Of a stretch of 64,000 nt of DNA, positions 22,633 to 34,716 are shown in pieces. Within the stretch, counting starts at the first letter, position 1. Each line of letters starts with the position of its first letter. The DNA is from Adiantum capillus-veneris (taxonomy: Eukaryota; Streptophyta; Polypodiopsida; Polypodiales; Pteridaceae): NCBI GenBank assembly GCA_014529385.2, contig CM043969.1, forward strand, positions 16,444,446-16,508,445, read 5' to 3'. The position numbers and the translations under genes are program-made. The notes under the pieces were generated by a model. That model was not told where the DNA came from. It was given only the letters and a program-made list of their open reading frames with translations, and did not search any database.

Positions 22633-23752
22633 TTTACTTGGTAGAGTCAGGTATCGGGCTTGTCGGTCCAATAGGAAAAGGTTAAGAGTGATCGTTGATG
22701 AGAGGCGCACTCTAACTGGAACGTTCAAGGGATTAGTTGGCTAAGAATGGGTGCCCAAGTGTAAATGGGGCGAGCTCATATAAAAGTCAACTAAACCTAA
22801 AATTCACTCATTCTCTCATTTGTGCAATTGAAGAGTGCTCTTGCTCCATCTCCATCTTCTTCTTCTTCATCTCCTTGTGTGTGTGTATATGCGTGAGAGA
22901 GAGAGAGAGAGTGTGCGATCGAGCATTGCGGCGGCACGACTGCGGCGAGGCGGTTGAGGGCGGCGTAGCGGCGTCTCCCTCTTCATCGCGGCGAGGAATC
23001 CTCCACGACAGCAAGCGTAGAGCGGTGAGTGACACACCATAGCCATCTTTGAGCTTACTAGTTTAGGCTTGTTGTGTGCTTGGATCCATATGTGGCTCGC
23101 ACACAGTGTATCGGCAAGTTCCTTGCATTGACAAGTGCGACATACGCGCACACTTGCCTAAGGTTCTAGGTCTAAGGACTTTTAACACTAACCTTTGGAG
23201 GTCTTTAATGAAGCTAACCCTAAGGTGTTTAAGCTCCATTACCTAGCATTGCTCTATGACAGACCATCTCTCATTTGGACCCATTGACTTTGGCCCGTGT
23301 TGAGATAGATCCATAAGCACATGTCTATATTCTAACTCTTGTTCCTGTTTATTCTCCCACATTAAATGATTAGTTTAATATGAGAAAATCATTTGGGTTA
23401 GTTAGATATTAGATTTTATGACACCGATTAGTCAAGAGAGAGATGACATAACCAATTTACCACACTTGGGTGATAGAAAGGTTATACCATTTTCCTCTTT
23501 TTTTTTAGCACACACACCCACTAGCACAATACACACACATCTAAGAAGAGAGGGAGGGAGAGAGACAGAGAGAGAGGAGAGAGAGAATCTTTTTGGAATA
23601 TTCTCACTAGATTTTAAAAAAACTCTCGTCCAAAAATGCTCGCGTCCCCCAAGGATAAGAGGATAGGCATACATATTTTGCACGAAAAAGTTCTGCTCAT
23701 CTTTTACATTATCAATGGTCACTTTCACATTTGGGCAAGCCCCATACAGATC

Positions 23753-25149
23753 TCACGATGAGTTGTTTGCAACTCTAATCATCCAACCATGGTCTATGTC
23801 TATCGGCCACTTTCCCTTCATATAAAGACTCTTGGACGTAAGATTAATTTTAGAGCCATGATCTATCAATGCAACATATGACTCCTCAAGATTACCCACC
23901 TTGACTAAAGTCTTTGTCGTAGCTCTTGCCCAATGACTTTTAGTGTAGTAGCTTTTATGTGAGGTTTCATCATCATTATTCACAAATATAATATGCATAT
24001 CTCTTTTGGAAGTCTGGTAGCATCCTACCACATTGTCATCACATTCACTCTCTTTTACATGTATATCTTGTGTCTTCAGTGACTCTCCTTCACCCTGAGA
24101 TTGTGGAGGAATCAACTCAGTGAGAGTTTGCCTCTTTCTTTTCATGATATCTATAATTTCCTCATGAAACTCACGCTTAGCTATGCCAAGAACTTCACCC
24201 AAGGTAAACTTAACTTTACCATTAAAAATTCTTTCCTCCATTACGAGCTTTAAGTTTGTGACAATCTCAATATCAGATTGTAATCTATGTGTAGAGACTT
24301 TGGTTTTTTCTTTTCCTTGCTCTTTCTTCTTTCTTATAGTAGATGCTTCTCTATAGAAACATCAGTAGGAGGAGGCACCTGTCATGAAGCCCCATAATAA
24401 GGCCTTGGATCTTTCCTTCCTCCACCTCTTGTAACCCTCTTTGAAATAGAGGGCCCTGCATCCCCATTCTCACGTCTTTGCTTCTCTTCCCTAATTGCTT
24501 CATTGCTATGGAATTTTTCAAGATAGGTATGCATTGGTAAAGAGTCTACAAGATCATCCCAAGCTATTGTATGGTGTATACAATCACAAACTTGATGTAA
24601 TACTTTTCTTTTTCGACACACCATAGGGCCCACAGGGGGAGGTGCTTATCCCTTCCAAATATTAGCCATGTTACATGGTCGGGCAAGGGCCGCGTACCAT
24701 CGGGCAAGAGCCACGGGTAGGCATCACCATGGCCACCTAATTGATGCACCACATGCTGGGAACGGCGGAGAGAACTCGTAGCAACCAGCTAGGAACCTCC
24801 TCCTCGGATGACCCACCCCAAGAGGAGGATGCACTCGAGTATCCAAGGGCAAGAGCCCTAGCAACGTGAACACCAGGTGAGCACAAGGTGTCCCTCTAGA
24901 GTGTGACCCAACGGGGGATTTGAACCCACAACCCATAGGTTGAGAGGCCAAAGCCTTACCGTTAGACCAATTCTTTGGGGACAACTTGATGTAATACTTG
25001 TTTAGTTACCTTTCCTTTTTTGGTCAACGCCACTACATACGGCCACAAGCTATCGACCTGAGTAGACTTCGCCCTTTCTTTGCAATTAGCTCTAACTTCA
25101 CCCCATAAGTAGCAACCTCCACTGCAGATATGGCATGATTTGTCGCCAT
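23753..25149 (-). pseudogene. Minus-strand gypsy gag and protease remnant, unit 1
   Basis: Reading leftward from ATG 25149-25147 (MATNHAISAVEV): a gag-like segment with HHTIAWDDLVDSLPMHTY, NGDAGPSISKRVTRGGGRK and PYYGA, broken by the SINE and by stops, then an open 162-codon stretch (24241-23753). The latter ends in a retropepsin-like motif LIDHGSKINLTSKSLY and WPIDIDHGW, in which the residue after the catalytic Asp is His rather than Ser/Thr. No RT or integrase follows in the unit. Confidence 0.7.
24605..24982 (-). mobile_element. tRNA-derived SINE
   Basis: Flanked by a 16-bp target duplication AACTTGATGTAATACT (24589-24604 and 24983-24998). On the minus strand the 5' end begins TGTCCCCAAAGAATTGG. 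It carries a pol III A box TGGTCTAACGG (24959-24969) and B box GGTTCAAATCC (24916-24926), and ends in an A-rich tail (GAAAAAGAAA). Unit 2 of the tandem duplication has the uninterrupted target (near 28110), which confirms both ends. The body is about 378 bases, long for a plant SINE. A frame of about 86 codons across it is a shadow. Confidence 0.92.
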
Positions 25150-25296
25150 ATTTTCCTATAACTTTTGCATATCCCCTTTTCCCAAGTCAGTTCCTAATGG
25201 CATACATGTCTCTCGACCTTCTTATCCTTAAAAAATGCAAGATCTCTTTTCAAAGCATCACTGAAGCTATCACACGTGAGAGTGCGCGTGTGCGGA

Positions 25297-25299
<3 letters not shown>

Positions 25300-25373
<74 letters not shown>
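25300..25373. repeat. (AG)n microsatellite, unit 1
   Basis: About 74 bases of AG repeat. Unit 2 has the equivalent, shorter tract at 28422-28465. A second GA tract is near the start of unit 2 (26907-26954), where unit 1 has a mixed, shorter version near 23545-23585. Confidence 0.95.
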
Positions 25374-25375
<2 letters not shown>

Positions 25376-25794
25376 AACACAAATGCTAGTATGTGTGGAG
25401 GAGGGGGCGATCAGTCCCCCCTACTGACCATCAGACTAAAAACGCCAATGAAGGTTGTGTACATACAGATATGTGGGTACCCCCCTCGGCCCCATAAATA
25501 GGTTCCCAAGGAGTGGGTTACTTGTACTTGAGACCTTAAGAGAGCTTCGAAGCACTCAATGCCACACATTGTATCATTTGTATCTTTGAATCAATCATTT
25601 TAGAGTTTTGGGTTTGATCCTTTGTATTTGAACCTTGGTCTAAATTTGAATACACAATCTTAGTTGTCTCATTCCATGTCTTGTAATCTGAAGTCCTTCA
25701 TTTGAGTGCACACTTCTGTCTGAAGTCTGGTGCTAAGTCATCTGAAGTTTGATTTTAGGATATCTAACTTTAAACCTAGCCCTGGAATAGCTAT

Positions 25795-26007
25795 CATGGG
25801 TGGCTCATAGTACAAGGAGATGTTGTGGAACTTGAAAGGCATTGCTTGCATCTTAAAGATGGAAAAGTAGAAGCCAATGGGATAGCCAAGTATCTCACAA
25901 CATCAATGGCTGGCAGCATTCAATTGTCTCATGTTTTAAACTATTCTGCACCAATTCTGAGAGGGGTTGATGTGGAGAATAGCGTTCTCAAAAAAATGGG
26001 TAATTGA
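25795..26007 (+). other. Protein-like plus-strand segment, unit 1
   Basis: An open stretch of about 70 codons to TGA 26005, with residues such as GDVVELERHCLHLKDGKVE and GIAKYLTTSMAGS. Its composition is that of an ordinary globular protein and it runs opposite to the neighbouring gag remnant. Unit 2 (28880-29090) has a single-base deletion that shifts the frame. I do not recognise the protein; it could be an exon captured by an element, or chance. Confidence 0.35.
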
Positions 26008-26902
26008 ATATATTATGTAAGCACTATTATGATATGTTGTATTAATAACGACGTATTTACTATCGAACACTTTCTTTTCTATATATTGTGTGGGCAATAT
26101 TACGATTTGTAGTATTGATAACGATGTATTTACTATCAAACAATTTATTTTCCTCCCTAGAAACTATAAAATAATCTCTTTGTACTGGATATAGTGAAAT
26201 ATCAAGGTCTCAATTATGTCTACTTTAGTTTGCTTTCCTCCCCAAAAACCGTGATAAAAATCGAAATATTAATGAAGTAGGCAAGTCCGGATTATAGCTA
26301 CTTGTACACTAGTTATTGTTAATTATTACCATTTGTTCTTGGCTATGTAATACACTAGAAGATGATGGCCATACACCTTTATGTATTTAGTGGATGCCCT
26401 TGTAGAGAGCTTGTTTTTAGCAAGTAGGTAATGCTCAAGATGTCCAATTGTGGTACCCATCCTTGGGTTATTGCAGCAATACTTTTTTGCTAAGTTTAGG
26501 ACCAAAATATCCAAAGAGGTGGCGTGAAGGCCTCTTGCGGCTAATAGTTGAGGCGGTACTCATGACTTTACCATATCAAATGTTGACTAAATTGTGACAA
26601 TTATTCAAGGAAAGGAAACCAATTTCATGAAGCAGCAACTCTCTCGAAGAGGAGGAGCAGATGGAAAGGAAGAGAAGGAGCCAATAGATGGTGCTTATGT
26701 AGCTACATAGTCGAAGACTGCTAGGTAGGTTCCCGTTTATTCTCCCACATTAAATGATATGAGAAAATCATTTGGGTTAGTTAGATAGTCAAGAGAGAGA
26801 TGGCATAACCAATTTACCACACTTGTGTGATAGAAAGGTTATACCATTCTCCTCTTTTTTTTTAGCACACACACCCACTAGCACAACACACACACACATC
26901 TA

Positions 26903-26956
<54 letters not shown>

Positions 26957-27109
26957 CTTCTCACCAGATTTCAAAAAACACTCGTCCAAAAATGCTCGCG
27001 TCCCCCAAGGATAAGAGGATAGGCATACATATTTTGCACGAAGAAGTTATGCTCATCTTTTACATTATCAATGGTCCCTTTCACATTTGGGGAAGCCCCA
27101 TACAGATCT

Positions 27110-28275
27110 CATGATGAGTTGTTTGCAACTCTAATCATCCAACCATGGTCTATGTCTATCGGCCACTTTCCCTTCATATAAAGACTCTTGGACATAAGAT
27201 TAATTTTAGAGCCATGATCAATCAATGCAGCATATGACTCCTCAAGATTACCCACCTTGACTAAGTTTTAGTCGTAGCTCTTGCCCAATGACTTTTAGTG
27301 TAGTAGCTTTTATGTGAGGTTTCATCATCATCATTCACAAATATAATATGCATATCTCTTTTGGAAGTCTGGTAGCATCCTACCAGACTTCCAAAATATA
27401 ATATGACTCCTCAAGATTACCCACCTTGACTAAAGTTTTTGTCGTAGCTCTTGCCCAATGACTTTTAGTTTAGTAGCTTTTATGTGAGGTTTCATCATCA
27501 TCATTCACAAATATAATATGCATATCTCTTTTGGAAGTCTGGTAGCATCCTACCACATTGTCTACACATTCACTCTCTTTTACATGTATACCTTGTGTCT
27601 TCAGTGACTCTCCTTCACCCTGAGATTGTGGAGGAGTCAACTCAGTGAGAGTTTGCATCTTTCTTTTCATGTAATTTCCTCATGAAACTCATAGGCTTAG
27701 CTATGCCAAGAACTTCACCCAAGGTAAACTTAACTTTACTATTGAGAATCCTTTCCTCCATTACGAGCTTTAAGTTTGTGACAATTTCAATGTCATATTG
27801 TAGTCTACATGTAGAGACTTTGGTTTTTTCTTTTCCTTGCTCTTTCTTCTTTCTTATAGTAGATGCTTCTCTATAGAAACATCAAGAGGAGGAGGCACCT
27901 GTCATGAAGCCCCATAAGAAGGCCTTGGATCTTTCCTTCCTCCACCTTTTGTAACCCTCTTTAAAATAGAGGGCCGTGCATCCCCATTCTCACGTCTTGC
28001 TTCTCTTCCCTAATTGCTTCATTTCTATGGAATTTTGCAAGATAGGTATGCATTGATAAAGAGTCTACAAGATCATCCCAAGCTATTGTATGGTGTATAC
28101 AATCACCAACTTGATGTAATACTTGTTTAGTTACCTTTCCTTTTTTGGCCAACGCCACTACATACGGCCACAAGCTATCGACCTGAGTAGACTTTGACCC
28201 TTTCTTTGGAATTAGCTCTAACTTCACCCCATAAGTAGCAACCTCCACTGCAGATATGGCATGATTTGTCGCCAT
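27110..28275 (-). pseudogene. Minus-strand gypsy gag and protease remnant, unit 2
   Basis: From ATG 28275 (MATNHAISAVEVATYGVKLE) an open 104-codon gag-like piece runs to 27961, with LWPYVVALAKKGKVTKQVLHQ and IAWDDLVDSLSMHTY. It is undisturbed by the SINE seen in unit 1. Frameshifts follow. The protease part is duplicated and disrupted between about 27220 and 27560. Confidence 0.65.
27359..27396. repeat. Perfect 17-bp inverted repeat from a fold-back event
   Basis: TTTTGGAAGTCTGGTAG (27359-27375), loop CATC, then its exact reverse complement (27380-27396). Unit 1 and the second sub-copy in unit 2 read straight through (CATCCTACCACATTG), so the inverted arm is a local rearrangement. Confidence 0.88.
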
Positions 28276-28417
28276 ATTTTCCTATAACTTTTGCATATCC
28301 CCTTTTCCCAAGTTAGTTCCTAATGGCATACATGTCTCTCGATCTTCTTATCCTTTAAAAAACGCAAGATCTCTTTTTAAAGCATCACTGAAGCTATCAC
28401 ATATGAGAGTGCGCGTG

Positions 28418-28466
<49 letters not shown>

Positions 28467-28879
28467 AACACAAACGCTAGTATGTGTGGAAGAGGGGGCG
28501 ATCAGTCCCCCCTACTGACCATCAGACTAAAAACGCCAATGAAGGTTGTGTACATATAGATATGTGGGTATCCCCGCCCCCATAAATAGGTTCCCAAGTA
28601 GGGGGTTACTTGTATCTTGTACTTGAGACCTTAAGAGAGCTTAGAGCACTCAATGCCACACATTGTATCATTTGTATCTTTGAATCAATCATTTTAGAGT
28701 TTTGGGTTTGAACCTTGGTCTAAATTTGAATACACAATCTTAGTTGTCTCATTCCATGTCTTGTAATCTGAAGTCTTTCGTTTGAGTGCAGATGTCTGTC
28801 TGAAGTTTGGTACTAAGTCATCTGAAGTTTGATTTTAGGATATCTAACTTAAAACCTAGCCCTGGAATAGCTTTCATGG

Positions 28880-29090
28880 GTGGCTCAGAGTAGAAGGAGA
28901 TGTTGCGGAACTTGAAAGGCATTGCTTGCATCTTAAAGATGGAAAAGTAGAAGCCAATGGGATAGCCAAGTATCTCACAACATCAATGGCTGGCAAGATT
29001 CAATTGTCTCATGTTTTAACTATTCTGCACCAATTCTCGGAGGGATTGATGTGGAGAATAGCGTTCTCAAAAAAATGGATAATTGAATAT
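28880..29090 (+). other. Protein-like plus-strand segment, unit 2 (frameshifted)
   Basis: Copy of 25795-26007 with one base missing after CATGTTTTAA (near 29020), so its frame closes early. Confidence 0.35.
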
Positions 29091-29805
29091 ATTATGTAGG
29101 CACTATTACGATATGTTGTATTAATAACGACGTATTTACTATAGAACAATTTCTTTTCTATATATTGTGTGGGCAATATTACAATTTGTAGTATTGATAA
29201 CGACGTATATACTATCAAACAATTTATTTTCCTCCCTAGAAACTATGAAATAATCTCTTTGTACTGGATATAGTGAAATATCAAGGTCTCAATTATGTCT
29301 ACTTTAGTTTGCTTTCCTCCCCAAAAACCATGATAAACATCGAAATATTAATGAAGTAGGCGGATTATAGCTACTTGTACACTAGTTATTGTTAATTATT
29401 ATCATTTGTTGTTGGCTATGTAATACACTGGAAGATGATGGCCATACACCTTTATGTATTTAGTGGATGCCCTTGTAGAGAGCTTGTTTTTAGCAAGTAG
29501 GTAATGCTCAAGATGTCCAATTGTGGTACCCATCATTGGGTCATTGCAGCAAGACTTTTTTGCTAGATTTAGGACCAAAATATCCAAAGAGGTGGCGTGA
29601 AGGCCTCTTGCGGCTAATAGTTGAGGCGGTACTCATGGCTTTACCATATCAAATGTTGACTAAATTGTGACAATTATTCAAGGAAAGGAAACCAATTTCA
29701 TGAAACAGCAGCTCTCTCCAAGAGGAGGAGCAGATGGAAAGGAAGAGAAGGAGCCAATAGAGGGTGCTTATGTAGCTGCATAGTCGAACACTGCTAGGTA
29801 GGTTC

Positions 29806-31140
29806 ACTCATTTGGCTGAGGCTGCTTAGACACCGTCCGTCCAAACTTGGGCGTGCAAACATGGAAGCCAGCTGGCATAAGATCATTTGCTACGCAAATC
29901 GGGCAGTGGACAAGATTGCACGCAGGAGTTTAGCTCCTGCCGGCGCATCCACAAAAGCCCATCGAACCGATAGGCTACGAGCTGCAGCAGAAGAGAGCTA
30001 CTTTGTAACTAAAGAACAGTCACCCTAGAGACAGAGACACAAAGTTTATCGTGTAAAAGAAGCAGAGGCACTTTCCACATTTTCCCACGAGTCGCACTCG
30101 GATAAAAAGAGTATGCCTCGGTTGTATCTTGGTATCTGAGATAGTGAAAAACACAGGCCTCGTCTTGTTTCATCTTCTATGTTTCTCTCATCTTGGGTCT
30201 TTCAACCCCAAAATGGGGATGACTTTCTGCATGTACTAGTCAAGTCTACTAGTATACTAGTACTCAAAAAAGGGTACTTTTACCATGCAGCAGCACACAA
30301 TGTGGTGCGTTGAACGAAAACATACAAAGCCCTCCCAAAATAATGCAATCAACCTGCAACATGAATTTGATCTCCAAGTGACACCAAGGGTCCATAGTGC
30401 ACAACTGTCAATCACAAATCCCTAAATGAGTAGTTTTTCAAATCATTAGACATCCCATTGTTGGTCTTCGATTGCATAAAGTTTTGTCACATTCAATACA
30501 GCCATGGACCAAACTGACCTTATATGCTCACATGACTTCTTGTCCTCTGCACAAATGGAAAAAAACAGGTGCCCTACTACCAACAGACCATGCTAACAGT
30601 AGCAATGAGTCATTAAGTTCAAGGCAAAACCCCATAAATGAGCTTCTAGCATCAATATCATCGACACCTACCCTCAAAGAAAGCTAACAAAACAGCAAGG
30701 CAGCACAACATAAATCTTGAAATTTTGTATTCCCTTACCTGAATCCATTGAAATATCCTGCGTACTTGTCATTCTCGATTTTTTATTTCCTTCTGCTCTG
30801 TCATAAAAGATGGGCATGAACGCCTACAATTCCAGCAAGTTAAAAGCTCTACTAAAGGATTATAACATTCTGCAAACTTTAAATTCGCCTCGATTTTGCG
30901 ACACGTCCAGAAAGTGCTTCACATTTTGTGGTGACTAACCTTCACTGCCACAGATTATCCAAAACAGGGCAATAAAGTCCTCTTGTAAAGCCCTCTCACA
31001 GCATTCAATTCAGAGGAGCTTGAAAAATCAATCCTTCTTCGTTTTGCTTAAACAAAAGACCAAGCTTACACATTAAGAAAATGCTTATATACAAAGGGAT
31101 TGATAAGCCGTGTGAGGATCCACGCAGTAACATATTACAA
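29806..31140. other. No gene seen; probable 3' flank of the oxidoreductase gene
   Basis: AT-rich sequence with no supported reading frame or repeat. The right part could contain the 3' untranslated region of the minus-strand gene ending at 31141. Confidence 0.45.
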
Positions 31141-32289
31141 TTACTTGCGCAATACCCTTGCAAACCTTGCAGGATTGAATGCTTTCAGATCAACAAGTTG
31201 AGACTTGCCGTCCACAATAAGTTCTGCAAGTGACGCACCTGTCGCAGGGGCATTTAGAATGCCCCAGCAGCTATGGCCGGTGGCAACAAAGAGACCCTCC
31301 ACCTCTGGAATTTGGCCAATCAGGGGTAACCCATCCTCGGAACAAGGAAGAAAGCAGGCTTGTTCGGCAGTGACCTCTGCCTCTTGGAGGTACAAGGATA
31401 CATTACCTGCAACCCTTTTGAGCATTGTTATTGACTCTGTGCGTGGTAATATCTGATTCGGATCATCTGGAACTTCCACTTCCTCCGACATGCAACATAC
31501 GTACACCTCCCCTGAAGGTCGAGGATACACTTCAGGATCCATCACACGTCCCTCACGTGTCCTATATTTGAGAAAGAGTGCATGTGGGGTGATTGCATTT
31601 GTATCTGTTGGATGCAGCACTATGCTATGCGCTTTAAGCCCTGATATAGATGTGAGGGCTGCAATGATTGCATTGCGTGCAGACCACGGCCCCATTGCAA
31701 GAACAACAATGTCGGCAGGTATTAGAGTTCCATCCACCGCAACAGCTGACACATGTGAACTGGCTTTATCAATGACTACATCGCCAAGTTTTCCAATCAA
31801 GATGCGGGCATTGTAGTTTTCCACCGCAACAGAAACTATTTTGCGTGTGAAGAGAAGGGGGTGTACCTGGGCTGTAGTGTGCGGTGTGCCGATGGGGGAT
31901 GCTGTCCGAACACCTAGACCATTTATCCAGCTCGGGAGGGATGTAGATGAGGTTGGAGAAATGCGCGATGTTGATTCGATGCTTGAGGTTTCTTGAACCA
32001 ACACGCTGAGGGTGTGGACAGAGCGGTAGCCATACGCCGAAGGGCCATCCAGCTCCTCAGCAAGTTGTCGATGCAGAGAGAAGCTGGCCCGTGCTAGGGC
32101 CTGCAAAGGGCTGTTGTCACTCCAGTCAAGAGCAAGGAAGCCGCCGGCTTTACCAGAAGCAGCGCAGGCGACAGCAGTCTGTTCCACAAGCGTGACCTGG
32201 AGACCCTTCTTTGCAAGAAAGTAGGCAGTGCAGGCGCCGATGGCCCCCGCACCCACTACCACAGCTGTGCGGGCTTCCTTGCTCGCCAT
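31141..32289 (-). CDS. FAD-dependent oxidoreductase, TDA3-like (DAO family)
   Basis: A complete, uninterrupted frame. The chosen ATG (32289) has a strong context (AGCATGGCG) and places the FAD-binding Rossmann motif VVVGAGAIGACTAYFLAKKG directly at the N-terminus. An upstream in-frame ATG at 32397 would add 36 residues, possibly a targeting peptide. Further marks are ACAASGKAGGFLALDW after the Rossmann fold, MGPWSARNAI in the middle, and the C-terminal FAD-contact region GLPLIGQIPEVEGLFVATGH followed by GILNAPATGASLAELI. Known relatives are plant and yeast TDA3-like proteins of the D-amino-acid oxidase superfamily, whose substrate is not settled. There is no intron in the frame; whether this is the native structure or a retrocopy cannot be told here, and no poly-A tail or target duplication was noticed. 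It is the only host gene clearly supported in the window. Confidence 0.86.
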   Translation of the reverse strand: MASKEARTAVVVGAGAIGACTAYFLAKKGLQVTLVEQTAVACAASGKAGGFLALDWSDNSPLQALARASFSLHRQLAEELDGPSAYGYRSVHTLSVLVQETSSIESTSRISPTSSTSLPSWINGLGVRTASPIGTPHTTAQVHPLLFTRKIVSVAVENYNARILIGKLGDVVIDKASSHVSAVAVDGTLIPADIVVLAMGPWSARNAIIAALTSISGLKAHSIVLHPTDTNAITPHALFLKYRTREGRVMDPEVYPRPSGEVYVCCMSEEVEVPDDPNQILPRTESITMLKRVAGNVSLYLQEAEVTAEQACFLPCSEDGLPLIGQIPEVEGLFVATGHSCWGILNAPATGASLAELIVDGKSQLVDLKAFNPARFARVLRK

Positions 32290-34716
32290 GCTCGGCCCTG
32301 CGTCTCCTCCTCTTGGTTCGGCCCGAAAATCCCCACGCGTACATGCATTCACAGGGAAATGACTCGCACTCCCCCATATCAAGCTCACAAGTGGCATCTT
32401 TTTTGGGACAATTGTGTTTGTGTTGAAGACATATGATGCTAAAATGCTCCATCAATCTCAAGTATATTGTCTGGCCGATCCTGGAAAAATGACTTATCAA
32501 AGGGAATCTACAGAGGCTTCCTGGACAGGATGGGAAAGGATGAGGGTGACGTGGTAGGGGTAAGGGAGAGAGTGGCGTTTCGCTTTTCCTTACGGTTGGC
32601 TTGCATGCCTCCGATCTCTCTCTTTCTCCCCCGTTGTCTGCTACCAGTCTTACTCTTGCGCAAGTAACCGAGCATAATTCACAGGTTTTGATTGCGGCAA
32701 CCTGCAAAATCTTCATTATGATTATGTTAACCATATGAAACCTCAACCTTGTGGCTCTAAGCTGCAACCCTCATGAGTAGTATTTGCTTGTCCATTGAGA
32801 AGAGGAGGTTCAAGGGAGCCACCTAGGATGCAGAGCTACGGAGATGCCTAGCTAGGTGCAACATAACTCAATAGTCTTACCAGTTAGCTACTAGCAATAG
32901 CAACAACAACAACCTTTGTAGCTTTGTCACCCATCAATAGTATACAATAGAGAATCAAGCTGCATATTCCTCCTATGCAAAGTTACAACCTCCCTCAATA
33001 ACAAAGTTGCAACAATAGAGGCTTCCATAAAAGTAAAATCCTTGAGGTATAGGCCTCTTGGAAGAGCTCGCATGAGAGCTCTCTCTTTGACCTAGGAGCA
33101 CTACCATCTGTGCTCCCAACCATGGGAGTCCTCTTTATAAAGATTGGTCCCTAGTCATTCACACTTGGTTGGACATGATCCATACTTGTGGTGTGTTGGG
33201 CTACACACCCTGTGGCCGTATAGGCCTTCTCAAACCCCATGTGAACGCCACCCCCTGAACTCTGCATACACATTATACTCTATGCACCTATTCGTGCATG
33301 CTATATGTTCTCTATGGTCGCATGTTGTAGAGGAGGTGACATTGCCTCCCTTTGAACCAAATTTCACATCCTCATAAACATCCTAGGACCCCTAGGAGAG
33401 AAAACCGTAAGGTATAAACACTCCTTGATTGAGTTCAACCTTTGAACTCCTTAGATTCCTTTCCTCAAGTGACTTCTCTCTTTGAGAACTCTTTAATTCT
33501 TTAGTGAGTCCATTGTTGTGAACTCATTTTAAATCCTTCCTTCACCATTTTTAGGATCTTTCTTATTTACAATTACCTTACACTTTTGTGCTACAAACCT
33601 TAGACCGAGCATACCATACTACTTGGTTGGATAATATAATGTTCCCTCTTAGGTAATTGTCGTCTACCTATCTTTAGAGATCTTTAAATCACTAGCCAAG
33701 TGAGAGCTCCAAAGATTTAGAATGCTTGCTTAGGACGTTCACTATTATTGACTTGGCTTCATTGGATATCTACCCATTAATTTGTTTCCAAGCCAGGAAT
33801 CTTTCTTTTCCACATGTGTGTACACAATTTTTAATTGGGAATCAACCATTCACCAATAGGTAGATAGGTCCTATAAGTCTCTCACCTCATAGTTTGTCAT
33901 TGGGTAGAGAGACACCCCATTATTACAATGAGCTCTGAATTGGTTGCCATTTTTAAAGTATGAGTTTCTACATCTGTTTCCTAAAGATAACTTATAGTTA
34001 TTTTTACTTTATTCCTCCCTTGAGGACTTTGGATATGTCCTTAAATATAACTTGATTTGCTATGTGTAACAACTTAACCTTTTACCTATGTGCCGGAAGT
34101 TGAGCACAAAAACGTATACAAAGTGATAGCAAATAAAACCATCATCCCATACCGTATGGCTTTATTCAAGGTCACTTTGCTAACGAGATCATAGATTCTA
34201 TTCATTCAGACTAGTACTCGAATTGTAAACATGCTTGGTAGCATTTATTATCTTTTATTTCTCTTTGATCATTTGTATTGGCATAGGACTAACTCGTCCA
34301 TGGGTGGAAATTAGAATGCCTCCATTTCTAAGTATACAACATCAAGGGACTATTCGTTCGAGATGGATGACATATTAAGCTATGTACTACGTGTGAGACT
34401 ACCAAAGGACCAAGGTGGCCATGCATATCCACATTTGACCAAATTTTTGATACTCTAGGGATTCATACAAAGATTACCTCTCAATTTGTTACCAATGGGC
34501 ATTCTAGGTCCGAAGCCTTGACCAAGGGACAGTTTGTAGACGTTGTCTTTCTTTCATATTCCAAAAAGTTAGCTACAACTAACCCTTGGCATTTTTATGC
34601 TAGCATGTCTTTAATGTTAACATGCTTTGAATTTCAAATGCATGCTTTATGTGTAGTGTAGGATATCTTTTTCTTTATGTGTAGTGTATCCATTGTCTAT
34701 TTCAAGAATTGTTAGC
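32290..34716. other. Intergenic, no gene supported
   Basis: The part next to 32290 should contain the promoter and 5' end of the oxidoreductase gene; a pyrimidine-rich block sits at 32570-32660. From about 32800 to 34716 the sequence has only short unrelated frames and looks like old repeat DNA. Its last 110 bases resemble the sequence on the other side of element B (48637-48720). Confidence 0.4.

Larger units (their letters stand above)
18608..23152 (+). repeat. 3' LTR of copy C, split by element D
   Basis: LTR sequence is 18608-18666 and 22633-23152; element D lies between, with TTTAC duplicated. The second part carries the TATA region (CATATAAAAG near 22777), a short GT/GA tract, the GC-rich block and the donor-like GTGAGT (23025-23030). 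It ends ACGCGCACA at 23152. Confidence 0.9.
23341..26728. repeat. Tandem duplication, unit 1
   Basis: It begins GTTCCTGTTTATTCTCCCAC and ends CTGCTAGGTAG. The next unit starts GTTCCCGTTTATTCTCC and has the same content in the same order. The units share GTTC at the three boundaries (23341, 26729, 29802). Unit 1 is longer mainly because of the SINE at 24605-24982. Confidence 0.9.
26729..29805. repeat. Tandem duplication, unit 2
   Basis: Second copy of the 23341-26728 unit, lacking the SINE and with an extra internal duplication at about 27220-27560. It ends CTGCTAGGTAGGTTC at 29805, after which unique sequence begins. Confidence 0.9.

Noticed and set aside
24724-24984. 86-codon minus-strand frame
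   Set aside because: It lies wholly in the SINE and reads through the tRNA-like head.
32150-32767. 205-codon minus-strand frame overlapping the oxidoreductase start
   Set aside because: It is in another frame of the same strand and covers the promoter side; the oxidoreductase frame has clear FAD-binding motifs and this has none.
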